NCBI RefSeq assembly: GCF_036013955.1
Contig: NZ_CP107903.1
Span: 4,030,001 to 4,094,000 of the forward strand
Source of the DNA: Streptomyces sp. NBC_00459
GTDB taxonomy: Bacteria > Actinomycetota > Actinomycetes > Streptomycetales > Streptomycetaceae
DNA length: 64,000 bases
Reading direction: 5' to 3'
The notes under the pieces were generated by a model. The model was not told where the DNA came from, did not search any database, and worked only from the letters and a program-made list of their open reading frames with translations. The translations under genes were made by a program, and so were the position numbers. This document shows positions 34,294-42,820 of this stretch, piece after piece. Each line of letters opens with the position of its first letter. Positions within the stretch are counted from its first letter, which is position 1.

Positions 34294-35090
34294 GCCGGCA
34301 TCACGGCGGGAACGTCCCCGTCAGGTCCTTTGCCACGACCACCACTGCGGCCCCGCACCTTGGCCGCGACCACCGGGGCGGCGTCGGCCGCCACCGCGTC
34401 GGCGGCGGCAGCTGCGGCGTCGGCCTCCTCGCCCGCCTTGCGCTGCTCGTGGAAGGCGAGGATCTGCAGCTCGATGCTGAGATCGACCTTGCGTACGTCG
34501 ACACCGTCCGGGACGGTCAGCACGGTGGGCGCGAAGTTGAGAATGGAGGTCACACCGGCGGCGACGAGCCGGTCGCACACGGGCTGGGCGGCACCGGCGG
34601 GGGTGGCGATAACGCCAATGGACACGCCGTTGTCCGCGATGATCCTTTCCAGATCGTCCGAGTGCTGCACCGGAATACCGGCGACGGGCTTTCCCGCCAT
34701 GTCGGGATCGGCGTCGATGAGAGCGGCCACCCGGAATCCACGGGAGGCGAAGCCGCCGTAGTTCGCGAGGGCGGCGCCGAGATTACCGATACCGACGATC
34801 ACAACCGGCCAGTCCTGGGTCAGCCCCAGCTCACGCGAGATCTGATAGACGAGATACTCGACGTCGTACCCCACGCCACGCGTCCCATAGGAGCCCAGGT
34901 AGGAGAAGTCCTTGCGCAGCTTCGCGGAGTTGACGCCCGCGGCGGCGGCCAGTTCCTCGGAGGAGACCGTGGGTACCGAGCGCTCCGACAGTCCGGTCAG
35001 CGCACGGAGGTACAGCGGAAGCCTGGCGACGGTGGCCTCGGGAATCCCTCGGCTGCGGGTCGCCGTTCGGTGAGTTCGGCCAGTTGCCAC
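34290..35090 (-). CDS. rex: Redox-sensing transcriptional repressor Rex
   Basis: 266 residues. An N-terminal winged helix (about 17-80; LPLYLRALTGLSERSVPTVSSEELA, VNSAKLRKDFSYLGSYGTRGVGY) is followed by a Rossmann NADH domain (VVIVGIGNLGAALANY, about 95-110). NADH binding releases DNA; NAD+ keeps it bound. The GTG gives MATGRTHRTATRSRG, the known Streptomyces start, with AGGAG 5 nt upstream. An Ala-rich tail and basic Gly-Arg end are extra to minimal Rex. First gene of rex-hemA-hemC-hemD. Confidence 0.95.
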   Translation of the reverse strand: MATGRTHRTATRSRGIPEATVARLPLYLRALTGLSERSVPTVSSEELAAAAGVNSAKLRKDFSYLGSYGTRGVGYDVEYLVYQISRELGLTQDWPVVIVGIGNLGAALANYGGFASRGFRVAALIDADPDMAGKPVAGIPVQHSDDLERIIADNGVSIGVIATPAGAAQPVCDRLVAAGVTSILNFAPTVLTVPDGVDVRKVDLSIELQILAFHEQRKAGEEADAAAAAADAVAADAAPVVAAKVRGRSGGRGKGPDGDVPAVMPA

Positions 35091-35166
35091 GGTGCTCCTG
35101 CGGGTAGCGCGGGGCTGCAGGCGGTCACACGTTCCTGGACCGCCCCGTCGAATGCAGGTTATGTCT

Positions 35167-35184
35167 TTGTGAACGCGTGCACAA
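35167..35184. promoter_or_regulatory. Rex operator (ROP)
   Basis: TTGTGAACGCGTGCACAA matches the known ROP TTGTGAANNNNTTCACAA except for one base (G for T). It lies 77-94 nt upstream of the rex start, consistent with Rex autoregulation of the rex-hem operon known from S. coelicolor. Confidence 0.9.
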
Positions 35185-35436
35185 AGATGGTGTCCGTTTT
35201 GCCCGCCCAACGTGACCGGGGTCACGCACACCCGTCGCACGCGTATGGAACCGGCGCACAAGCACCGTTGTCCCTCGCCGTCACAGGCACCGTTCGGGGG
35301 CAAAACCTCACACACTCCTCATGAATCCCGCCCCCGAGATCTGAACCGCACTCGATCCTAGGCGACTTTCCGGACCACTTGGACTGCCCGGTCAGCACTT
35401 GGTCAGAACTCGACCACTCGGTAATCCATCGGGAAT

Positions 35437-35712
35437 CTATGTGAGGGCTTTGCGAAGACGTTCTTCGCTGACACGCCAGAACGTGTGCTGGGCGCCGTCG
35501 ATGAGCACGACAGGGATCTGTTCCCAGTACTCACGGTTGAGTTCTTCGTCCTGAGTGATGTCCTTCTGTTCCCACGGCACCCCGAGATCGGCACACACCT
35601 TCTCGACAACTCCCTGTGCGTCATCACACAAATGACAACCGGGCTTCCGGATCAGAGTGACGAGCCGGGACTGTGGCGTACGACGGTCGCTGCGCCGAAA
35701 GAGGGGACTCAT
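35437..35712 (-). CDS. Glutaredoxin-family protein
   Basis: 91 residues with a thioredoxin fold: LVTLIRKPGCHLCDDAQ (CxxC, C26-x2-C29), KDITQDEELNREYWEQIPVVLIDGAQHTFWRV. It belongs to the small DUF836-type glutaredoxin group of actinobacteria. ATG start. It is upstream of and co-directional with rex, divergent from the HAD gene. Its partners are unknown; use with mycothiol is possible but not shown. Confidence 0.88.
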   Translation of the reverse strand: MSPLFRRSDRRTPQSRLVTLIRKPGCHLCDDAQGVVEKVCADLGVPWEQKDITQDEELNREYWEQIPVVLIDGAQHTFWRVSEERLRKALT

Positions 35713-35860
35713 GCGCCCATTGTCCCGCCCCGGCCAGGGAGCTGTCCGGCCTCCCGGAGCGGGACCCGGACCGGTCCTTTAACTGTGCGGTCGCGGAGAG
35801 TTCACAACCTCCAAACCTCTCGACTCCGGAAGCACCGAACAAACTGGCTATGCTCACGCC

Positions 35861-36805
35861 ATGGCCGCTCTCGGATGGCTCACTCCCCGTAGGCGCTCCG
35901 CCACGGCGCGGAGCGTGTTGGCAGGCGAGGCCTCTGCGGAGGCAGCGCGCAAATCCTCCCAGGAGCTGGAGGAACTGACGTCCGCGCCGGAACTGTCGGG
36001 CGACGCCGAAGAACCGGCGTTCCCCGTACTCGGTGACGTCAGGGCCGCCGCCTTCTTCGACCTCGACAACACCGTGATGCAAGGCGCCGCGATCTTCCAC
36101 TTCGGCCGGGGCCTGTACAAACGGAAGTTCTTCGAGTCCCGCGATCTCTACCGATTCGCCTGGCAGCAGGCGTGGTTCAGGCTGGCCGGCATCGAGGACC
36201 CCGAGCACATGCAGGACGCCCGGGACTCCGCCCTCTCCATCGTCAAGGGCCACCGTGTCGCCGAACTGATGTCGATCGGCGAGGAGATCTACGACGAGTA
36301 CATGGCCGAACGCATCTGGCCGGGCACGCGCGCGCTGGCCCAGGCACACCTGGACGCGGGCCAGAAGGTGTGGCTGGTGACGGCGGCCCCGGTGGAGATC
36401 GCCACGGTCATCGCCCGCCGCCTCGGCCTCACCGGCGCCCTGGGCACGGTCGCGGAGTCGGTGGACGGCGTATACACGGGCAAGCTGGTGGGCGAACCCT
36501 TGCACGGCCCGGCCAAGGCGGAGGCGGTACGCGCCCTGGCGACGGCGGAGGACCTGGACCTGACCCGTTGCGCGGCGTACAGCGACTCGCACAACGACAT
36601 CCCCATGCTCTCCCTGGTGGGCCACCCCTACGCGATCAACCCGGACGCCAAGCTCCGCAAACACGCCCGCCAACTGGACTGGCGTCTGCGGGACTACCGC
36701 ACCGCCCGCAAGGCGGCGAAGGTCGGCATCCCGGCGGCAGCCGGCGTAGGAGCGGTGGCCGGCGGCACAGCGGCAGCCATCGCCCTCCACCGCCGCCGCC
36801 GCTGA
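35861..36805 (+). CDS. HAD-IB family hydrolase (SerB-like) with C-terminal membrane segment
   Basis: 314 residues. HAD motif I is AFFDLDNTVMQ (D67, D69), motif II in VWLVTAAP, motif IV in AYSDSHNDIPML (D199-like). A 60-residue N-terminal extension and a C-terminal hydrophobic segment (VGIPAAAGVGAVAGGTAAAIAL) with a basic end are extra. The IB group includes phosphoserine phosphatases and glycerol-phosphate or lyso-phosphate phosphatases. TATGCT 6 nt before the ATG suggests a leaderless start. It lies next to bldN, the usual streptomycete arrangement. Confidence 0.86.
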   Translation: MAALGWLTPRRRSATARSVLAGEASAEAARKSSQELEELTSAPELSGDAEEPAFPVLGDVRAAAFFDLDNTVMQGAAIFHFGRGLYKRKFFESRDLYRFAWQQAWFRLAGIEDPEHMQDARDSALSIVKGHRVAELMSIGEEIYDEYMAERIWPGTRALAQAHLDAGQKVWLVTAAPVEIATVIARRLGLTGALGTVAESVDGVYTGKLVGEPLHGPAKAEAVRALATAEDLDLTRCAAYSDSHNDIPMLSLVGHPYAINPDAKLRKHARQLDWRLRDYRTARKAAKVGIPAAAGVGAVAGGTAAAIALHRRRR

Positions 36806-37136
36806 CCCCCGAGACCCCTTCAGGGCCGAGAAACAATCATTCGCCCCGGATTACCCCCGTAACCCCTCCACCAGTCCCGTTGGCCGTACACAGCCACAAC
36901 ACGCCCTGAGCGGAGCTCAACTCGGCCTCAATCGATCAACAACCTGTCACTTTGCGGCACTTGAACGGGCGCCAATAGGTAACAGAAGCGACGTAATCGA
37001 TGATTTGAGCAACCGGGTGTAGCAGTGCCTGTACGAAGCGTTATTCTCCTCAGACGCAAACCGGTACCCCTCCGTCGCTACGACGGGTGAAAGGTCCCGC
37101 ACTGCACGTGATGGAAGCTCTGCCTCTGGGAGTCCC
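36806..37136 (+). promoter_or_regulatory. bldN upstream region
   Basis: 331 bp without a gene, AT-richer at 36900-37060. It holds CTGTCAC ... GCACTT half-sites at about 36942-36962 that might form a BldD-type site (bldN is a known BldD target), but the match is not strong. GGAG sits 8 nt before the GTG. Confidence 0.4.
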
Positions 37137-37907
37137 GTGTACCCACACGTCGGGGTTGACGCCTCGGGCCTGGCTACGCTGCGCGCAACGGTCCTAGACC
37201 TGTTGCGCGGCTTCGTCCCCACCGCGTACGCCGCACCCGCATTCGCCACCGCCGCACCACTCGGCCCGTGCTACGCACTGGCCGACGGAACCGCCGCGGT
37301 CGGCAGACGAGGACGCGCGGCCGGCGCCGCCGCTCCTCGCCGCCCCGCCGCGGACAGTGACAGCGCCCGCATGATGGACCTTGTCGAGCGTGCCCAGGCC
37401 GGTGAGGCCGACGCCTTCGGCCGCCTCTACGACCAGTACAGCGACACTGTGTACCGGTACATCTACTACCGGGTGGGCGGAAAGGCCACCGCGGAGGACC
37501 TGACGAGCGAGACGTTCCTGCGCGCCCTGCGCCGCATCGGAACCTTCACCTGGCAGGGCCGTGACTTCGGCGCCTGGCTCGTCACCATCGCCCGCAACCT
37601 CGTCGCCGACCACTTCAAGTCCAGCCGTTTCCGACTCGAAGTGACCACGGGCGAGATGCTGGACGCCAACGAGGTCGAGCGTTCACCGGAGGACTCCGTC
37701 CTGGAGTCCCTCTCGAACGCCGCTCTCCTCGACGCCGTGAAACGCCTCAACCCCCAGCAGCAGGAGTGCGTGACACTGCGCTTCCTCCAGGGGCTGTCCG
37801 TCGCCGAGACCGCGCGCGTGATGGGCAAGAACGAGGGTGCCATCAAGACCCTCCAGTACCGCGCCGTCCGCACACTCGCCCGGCTCCTCCCGGAAGACGC
37901 GCGCTGA
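37137..37907 (+). CDS. bldN: ECF RNA polymerase sigma factor BldN
   Basis: 256 residues. An N-terminal pro-region of about 85 residues (MYPHVGVDASGLATLRATVLDLLRGFV ...) is typical of BldN, which is made as a precursor. Then sigma region 2 (YDQYSDTVYRYIYYRVGGKATAEDLTSETFLRAL) and region 4 (RLNPQQQECVTLRFLQGLSVAETARVMGKNEGAIKTLQYRA). It directs transcription needed for aerial mycelium, chaplin and rodlin genes and bldM. The GTG has GGAG at 8 nt. The next gene encodes its anti-sigma factor. Length and N-terminus match S. coelicolor BldN as I recall it. Confidence 0.93.
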   Translation: MYPHVGVDASGLATLRATVLDLLRGFVPTAYAAPAFATAAPLGPCYALADGTAAVGRRGRAAGAAAPRRPAADSDSARMMDLVERAQAGEADAFGRLYDQYSDTVYRYIYYRVGGKATAEDLTSETFLRALRRIGTFTWQGRDFGAWLVTIARNLVADHFKSSRFRLEVTTGEMLDANEVERSPEDSVLESLSNAALLDAVKRLNPQQQECVTLRFLQGLSVAETARVMGKNEGAIKTLQYRAVRTLARLLPEDAR

Positions 37908-38117
37908 GCACCGTACGAGGTACTCCGCGCACGCCCACACCGGCACACCCCCGCGCCGCACCCGCGCCCGAAGATCCACCGGGCGCAGACCCACGCCGCT
38001 CCCCGGACCGCACTGCGGACTCGGCCTGTTTCACCCGCCCAGGGACCGCACACTCAGCGACCGCCAACTCACCTTCCGTGAAAGTCCGTTGAGTTCGCGG
38101 TCCGATCATCCGCCGTC

Positions 38118-38146
38118 CGTAACCCAAGTGCCGCGCCACTCGTTGT
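38118..38146 (+). promoter_or_regulatory. Candidate BldN-type ECF promoter of rsbN
   Basis: CGTAAC (-35) and CGTTGT (-10) lie 17 nt apart in the 370-bp bldN-rsbN gap (37908-38277), close to the CGTAAC / CGTTGA form I recall for BldN promoters. A CGTTGA at 38087-38092 has only a weak -35 (CCAACT). Transcription would start near 38153, 125 nt before rsbN. Otherwise the gap holds nothing recognisable. Confidence 0.5.
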
Positions 38147-38277
38147 GCGGGATACAGGCTCCCTGTGGTCACTCCCTGGCCGTCTCCGATCACCCGATCG
38201 AGTGGATGTGGTCAGGGATGTGCAACCCTCAGGACCCCCTGGGGAGCCGACCGTCATGACGAGAGGAGGTGCCGCCA

Positions 38278-39588
38278 GTGATCGCGAACGTTTCGGCGCA
38301 CCGGCGGGCGAACGCCTTCGCCCAGGCCCTGGAGGAGCTGTCCGACCGGGACTCGGCGGCCGAGCAGCCCGAAGGACCGGCACCGGACACCGCACCGGAA
38401 CCGGCCCCGGCTGCCGCGGAACGGGCGGACCACCAGGCGGACCACCGGGCGGAACGGACCGAACCGAACCGACTGGTGGCCCTCGCGACCGGTCTCGGCG
38501 AGCTGCCCAAGCCAGTGCTCGACCCCGCGGTCAAGGTCGTCCACCGGGCCCAGCTGGTGGCCGCGATGGAGGCCATGCTGCGGGACGGCACGGTGCCGGG
38601 AGGCGAGGCGGCGAACCCTTTGGTGCCCGAGCAGCGCTCCCGGGCCAAGGGCGCTCACCGGGCGAGCGGGCTGGGGAAGTTGCGACCCCGTACACGGCTG
38701 ACGAAGGGTCTCGCCGCCGGCGGACTCAGCGTGGGTGTGGCCGCCGGAGCCTTCGGCGGTGTCGCCGCTGCCAGTTCCGACGCCCTGCCCGGTGACTCGC
38801 TGTACGGCCTCAAGCGCGGCATCGAGGACATCAAGCTCAACTACCTGGCCGACGGCGACAGCGAACGCGGTCAGGTCTACCTCGACCAGGCCTCGACGCG
38901 GCTCAACGAGGCCCGCCGGCTGATGGAGCGCGACCGCGCCGGTCAGCTCGACCACGAGTCGCTCGGCGAGATCCGCCGTGCCCTCTCCGGTATGCGGCAC
39001 GACGTCTCGGAGGGCCACCGTCTGCTGCACGAGGCCTACCAGCGCGACCCCGACTCCCTGGGCCCCATCCAGGCCCTGGACACCTTCTCCCGCTCCCACC
39101 GCGAGGCATGGGGCGCTCTGCGCGACCGCCTTCCCGTACAACTCGGGGATGTGAGCCAGGAGGTGTCGTCGGTCTTCGACGCCATAGACCAAGAGGTCGC
39201 CCCCCTCCAGTCCCTGCTCCCGAAGCCTCCTTCCCCGAGCGGCGGAAGCGGAAGGGGCGACAACGGGGATCAACGGCAGGGCTCCGGACCGGGGTCGAGC
39301 ACCAGCTCGTCCGGTTCCGACCGGTCGGCCGCGCCCAGCAACACCGGCGGCGACTCCACGGACGGGCGCGGCTCCAGCAGCGGCAACCCCAAGCCGTCCG
39401 CCTCCGGCGCCGGCAGCGACGGCCTCCTCGGCGGCAACACCGGGGACCTCCTCGACCCGCCGCAGAACAGCGGCACGGCGTCCCCGTCGACGACAACCCC
39501 GTCCATCACCGAGCCCGACGTCACGCTCCCGCCGCTCCTCCCGGGCCTCCTGCCCGGCCTGGGCATCGACAGCGAGGACGCGAGCTAG
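38278..39588 (+). CDS. rsbN: Anti-sigma factor RsbN (DUF5667)
   Basis: 436 residues. An N-terminal cytoplasmic segment (VIANVSAHRRANAFAQALEELSDRD) holds BldN-binding sequence, then an acidic/Pro linker, one TM helix (LAAGGLSVGVAAGAFGGVAAASS, about 141-163) and the extracellular DUF5667 domain (ALPGDSLYGLKRGIEDIKL, helical to about 320). A Ser/Gly/Pro-rich C-terminal tail ends it. GAGGAGG lies about 8 nt before the GTG; the first 8 residues match S. coelicolor RsbN from memory. It holds BldN inactive until development. Confidence 0.92.
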   Translation: MIANVSAHRRANAFAQALEELSDRDSAAEQPEGPAPDTAPEPAPAAAERADHQADHRAERTEPNRLVALATGLGELPKPVLDPAVKVVHRAQLVAAMEAMLRDGTVPGGEAANPLVPEQRSRAKGAHRASGLGKLRPRTRLTKGLAAGGLSVGVAAGAFGGVAAASSDALPGDSLYGLKRGIEDIKLNYLADGDSERGQVYLDQASTRLNEARRLMERDRAGQLDHESLGEIRRALSGMRHDVSEGHRLLHEAYQRDPDSLGPIQALDTFSRSHREAWGALRDRLPVQLGDVSQEVSSVFDAIDQEVAPLQSLLPKPPSPSGGSGRGDNGDQRQGSGPGSSTSSSGSDRSAAPSNTGGDSTDGRGSSSGNPKPSASGAGSDGLLGGNTGDLLDPPQNSGTASPSTTTPSITEPDVTLPPLLPGLLPGLGIDSEDAS

Positions 39589-39596
39589 AGCAGTCC

Positions 39597-39650
39597 CTTG
39601 TACGTCGGTGGGGCGCCCTTCGCAGGAAGGGCGCCCCACCGACGTACAAG
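39597..39650. terminator. Bidirectional terminator, 25-bp perfect stem
   Basis: A 25-bp perfect stem (arms 39597-39621 and 39626-39650) with a GCAG loop sits between convergent rsbN and the acyltransferase gene. It is the longest perfect hairpin in the window. Confidence 0.93.
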
Positions 39651-39673
39651 CACTGGCCGAAGACGAACCGGCG

Positions 39674-40771
39674 TCAGAAGAAGACCGACCGCCGCTGCAC
39701 CAGCAACTTGTACAGGGTGTGCTGGATCTGTTCCCTGACCTGGTCCGTCAGATTGAACATCAACATCGGGTCCTCGGCCGCCTCCGGTGAATAGCCGTCC
39801 GTGCGGATCGGCTCACCGAACTGGATCGTCCACTTCGTGGGGAGCGGGATCGCGCCCAGCGGACCCAGCAACGGGAAGGTCGGCGTGATCGGGAAGTACG
39901 GGAAGCCAAGCACCCGGGCCAGCGTCTTCGCGTTGCCGATCATCGGGTAGATCTCCTCGGCCCCGACGATCGAGCACGGGATGATCGGCGCGCCCTGCCG
40001 CAGGGCCGTCGACACGAAGCCACCCCGCCCGAAACGCTGCAGCTTGTACCGCTCGCTGAACGGCTTGCCGATGCCCTTGAAGCCCTCCGGCATCACACCG
40101 ACCAGTTCACCGCGCCCCAGGAGCCGTTCCGCGTCCTCCGCACAGGCCAGGGTGTGACCGGCCTTGCGGGCCAGCTCGTTGACCACCGGGAGCATGAAGA
40201 CCAGGTCCGCCGCGAGCAGCCGGAGATGGCGGCCCGCCGGATGGTTGTCGTGCACGGCGACCTGCATCATCACGCCGTCCAGCGGCAGCGTCCCGGAGTG
40301 GTTGGCGACGATCAGGGCGCCACCCTCGGCCGGGATGTTCTCGATGCCCTTGACCTCGACCCGGAAGTACTTCTCGTACAGCGGGCGCACCAGAGACATC
40401 AGAACCTGGTCGGTGAGTTCGGCGTCGTAGCCGAAGTCGTCGACCTCGTAGTCCCCGGTGAGCCGGCGCCGCAGGAAGGACAGGCCGCCCGCGATACGCC
40501 GTTCAAGGCCGCCGATGCCACCGCTGTCGGAGGCGGGCGACGGGGACTGGTGCCCGGGCTGGTCCTGGGACTCCTGGGGCGGCTGTTGCTCTCGTGTCAC
40601 CTGAACATCATCCTGCGGGCGGGCTCGTCCCGGCAGGGGCTGGACCTCGCGAACCACCGCCGATTCGCCTTTGCGTCGGCCGCTGCCCGCGCTCCGGCGG
40701 CGCGACGGCCGCGGGACGGCGCCCGCGCGGGACCTGTCGTCGTCGAACGGAATGACCTTGGCATCCGCCAT
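39674..40771 (-). CDS. Lysophospholipid/1-acylglycerol-3-phosphate acyltransferase (PlsC family)
   Basis: 365 residues. The catalytic NHX4D motif is in VANHSGTLPLDGVM, with the substrate-binding GVMPEGFKGIG and PLPTKWTIQFGEPI regions. The N-terminal 95 residues are low-complexity and basic, then acidic. No clear TM, so it is probably membrane-associated. It would acylate lysophosphatidate or a related lipid. Co-directional with the SDR-type gene at 40820, 48 bp away. Confidence 0.88.
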   Translation of the reverse strand: MADAKVIPFDDDRSRAGAVPRPSRRRSAGSGRRKGESAVVREVQPLPGRARPQDDVQVTREQQPPQESQDQPGHQSPSPASDSGGIGGLERRIAGGLSFLRRRLTGDYEVDDFGYDAELTDQVLMSLVRPLYEKYFRVEVKGIENIPAEGGALIVANHSGTLPLDGVMMQVAVHDNHPAGRHLRLLAADLVFMLPVVNELARKAGHTLACAEDAERLLGRGELVGVMPEGFKGIGKPFSERYKLQRFGRGGFVSTALRQGAPIIPCSIVGAEEIYPMIGNAKTLARVLGFPYFPITPTFPLLGPLGAIPLPTKWTIQFGEPIRTDGYSPEAAEDPMLMFNLTDQVREQIQHTLYKLLVQRRSVFF

Positions 40772-40819
40772 CGTTGATGCGCTCCTCGGTTGGCGCTCTG
40801 CGTCGGTGAGCTGTCGCCG

Positions 40820-41917
40820 TCAGGTCGCTTCGCCAGCTGTCGTGACAGTTGTGGTGGTGGTCGTGTCGCGGGCGGCGCCGCCCGCGAAGGGTACGAAGGG
40901 CAGCGCGGCGATCCGGTCGACGACCCGCGCGAGGGCCGCCGGCGGCAGTAGACCGGGACCGCGGACGCGCGCGAAGTCCTCGAACGTCTCGGCGGTCGTG
41001 AACTTCGGCTGATAGCCCAGAGTCTCGCGCATCTGGTTCGTCGCCACGACCCGGCCGTGTGTGAGCAGCCGGATCTGCTCGGGCGAGAAGTCCGTCACGC
41101 CCAGCGTACGCACCAGTGAGCCGGCCCAGGTGACCGCGGGCAGCAGCAGCGGCATGGTGGGACGGCCGAGCCGCCGGGAGCACTGCGAGAGCAGCAGGAC
41201 TCCGTCGCCGGCGATGTTGAACGTGCCGCTGTTGAGCGTTCCGCGCTCCGGTTCGTGCGAGGCGAGGCGCAGGACCTCGATCACGTCGTCCTCGTGCACG
41301 AACTGGAGCCGGGGGTCGTAGCCGAACACGGTCGGCAGGACCGGCATCGCGAAGTACTGGGCGAGCGGCGAATCCGCCGTCGGCCCCAGGATGTTGGCGA
41401 AGCGCAGCACAGCCACGGCGACGTCGGGCCGGCGCCGCGCGAACCCGCGCACATACCCCTCGACCTCCACCGCGTCCTTGGCGAAGCCGCCGCTGGGCAG
41501 CGACTTGGGCGACGTGGTCTCGGTGAACACCGCCGGATCCCGGGGCGCGGAGCCGTACACGTTCGTACTGGACTTCACGACCAGCCGCTTCACGGCGGGC
41601 GACTTCTGACAGGCACCCAGCAGCTGCATGGTGCCGATGACGTTGGTCTCCTTGACCGTGACCCGGCTGCCAGTGCCCAGCGCGATGCCCGTCACGTCCA
41701 GGTGCACGACCGTGTCGGCGTTCGTCTCGGCGAGCACCCGCGCGATGGTGGGCTGCCGGATGTCGGCCTGGATGAAGTCGGCGCCGCCCAGATGGTGCTC
41801 GGGGGGAACCGCGTCCACCGCGATGACCCGGTCCACCTGGGGGTCACGCTGGATCCGTCGTACGAACCGGCCCCCCAGTTGACGGGCCACTCCGGTCACG
41901 AGCACGACCTTGCCCAA
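40820..41917 (-). CDS. NAD-dependent epimerase/dehydratase-fold protein
   Basis: 365 residues. A Rossmann fold with TGVARQLGGRFV at the start, DFIQADIRQP and KSSTNVYGSAP resembles extended SDRs. The expected catalytic tyrosine four residues before the lysine (GGFAKDAVEVE) is Gly, so the usual SDR chemistry may be lost or use another residue. The start is TTG (TTGGGCAAGGTC), with GGAAGG 8 nt upstream. A Thr-rich tail follows. Function unknown; adjacency to the acyltransferase is conserved in Streptomyces as far as I recall. Confidence 0.85.
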   Translation of the reverse strand: MGKVVLVTGVARQLGGRFVRRIQRDPQVDRVIAVDAVPPEHHLGGADFIQADIRQPTIARVLAETNADTVVHLDVTGIALGTGSRVTVKETNVIGTMQLLGACQKSPAVKRLVVKSSTNVYGSAPRDPAVFTETTSPKSLPSGGFAKDAVEVEGYVRGFARRRPDVAVAVLRFANILGPTADSPLAQYFAMPVLPTVFGYDPRLQFVHEDDVIEVLRLASHEPERGTLNSGTFNIAGDGVLLLSQCSRRLGRPTMPLLLPAVTWAGSLVRTLGVTDFSPEQIRLLTHGRVVATNQMRETLGYQPKFTTAETFEDFARVRGPGLLPPAALARVVDRIAALPFVPFAGGAARDTTTTTTVTTAGEAT

Positions 41918-42077
41918 GATCAGCGCCTTCCTTCCAGCCGTGTTTCCCGTGTGCAGCCCAACCTAGCGGGTTGTTGTTGCGCTGTGATGACCGCCCGATG
42001 CATGAAGTCACGAGGATGCCGAACATACGATCAGACCAAGCCATGTGCCACACAGTCGTACACACAAGCTAGTACGA

Positions 42078-42114
42078 CTGTGGCCCCCCACCGGAAACCG
42101 GTGGGGGGCCACAG
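42078..42114. terminator. Terminator, 17-bp perfect stem
   Basis: CTGTGGCCCCCCACCGG pairs perfectly with its complement around an AAA loop, between the bS22 stop (minus strand) and the SDR-fold gene start. Confidence 0.88.
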
Positions 42115-42185
42115 CCTTCACACTCACGCTCGCGCTCTCGCAGCGTCGCGGAGAAGTGGCGGTCCCGATCTCGCGATCGGACCGA

Positions 42186-42284
42186 CTACTTCTTGTTGCG
42201 ACGCTGAACGCGCGTGCGCTTCAGCAGCTTGCGGTGCTTCTTCTTGGCCATCCGCTTGCGCCGCTTCTTGATAACAGAGCCCAC
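42186..42284 (-). CDS. Small ribosomal subunit protein bS22 (AURKAIP1/COX24 domain)
   Basis: 32 residues, more than half Lys/Arg. It opens MGSVIKKRRKRMAKKKHRK and ends VQRRNKK, near-identical to the actinobacterial bS22 first seen in the Mycobacterium smegmatis ribosome. The GTG start has GAGGG upstream. The protein is too short for standard gene calls. It would sit in the small subunit near the decoding region, RNA-bound. A strong hairpin follows the stop. Confidence 0.93.
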   Translation of the reverse strand: MGSVIKKRRKRMAKKKHRKLLKRTRVQRRNKK

Positions 42285-42466
42285 GACTACCCTCGCTCAC
42301 TTCTCATCACTCGGCGTTGGGCGCCATGGGCCCATACGACCTACAAGGGGCCAGCCTACCCGTCCGAGCGCTGAGGTCGTAATCGAGGGCGATCGAGGAG
42401 ATCAGACGAGATCAGGGGGGACCCGGTAAAGCCTTGAGGGTCCCCATCCGCCCCCCTCGACCGCCG

Positions 42467-42679
42467 TCAGGCTGTCTCCACCCCCACATAGCTCTCGCGG
42501 AGGTACTCGTGAACCGCTTGCTCGGGGACGCGGAAGGACCGCCCCACCCGGATCGCGGGCAGATGACCGCTGTGCACCAATCGGTACACGGTCATCTTGG
42601 ACACTCGCATCACCGAGGCGACTTCCGCCACGGTTAGGAACTGAACCTCGTTCAGAGGCCTCTCGCCAGCTGCAGCCAT
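42467..42679 (-). CDS. bdtA: Excisionase-fold DNA-binding protein, BdtA-like
   Basis: 70 residues with a winged helix-turn-helix of the excisionase/MerR type: FLTVAEVASVMRVSKMTVYRLVHSGHLPAIRVGRSFRVPEQAV. AGG lies 6 nt before the ATG. Position and size match S. coelicolor BdtA, a BldD target near bldN. The symbol rests on synteny and memory. Its targets are unknown. Confidence 0.75.
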   Translation of the reverse strand: MAAAGERPLNEVQFLTVAEVASVMRVSKMTVYRLVHSGHLPAIRVGRSFRVPEQAVHEYLRESYVGVETA

Positions 42680-42820
42680 GACACACCTGAACCTTCCGCA
42701 CTCGACTGGCCACCGGCTTCCCCTTCCGGTGACTCTTCGTCGCTGCGTGCTCACTCCCCAATGTAGGGGCGGGTGATGCGAGTGGGGAAGAGGTGCACCC
42801 ATCGCATGCCCATCACAGGC

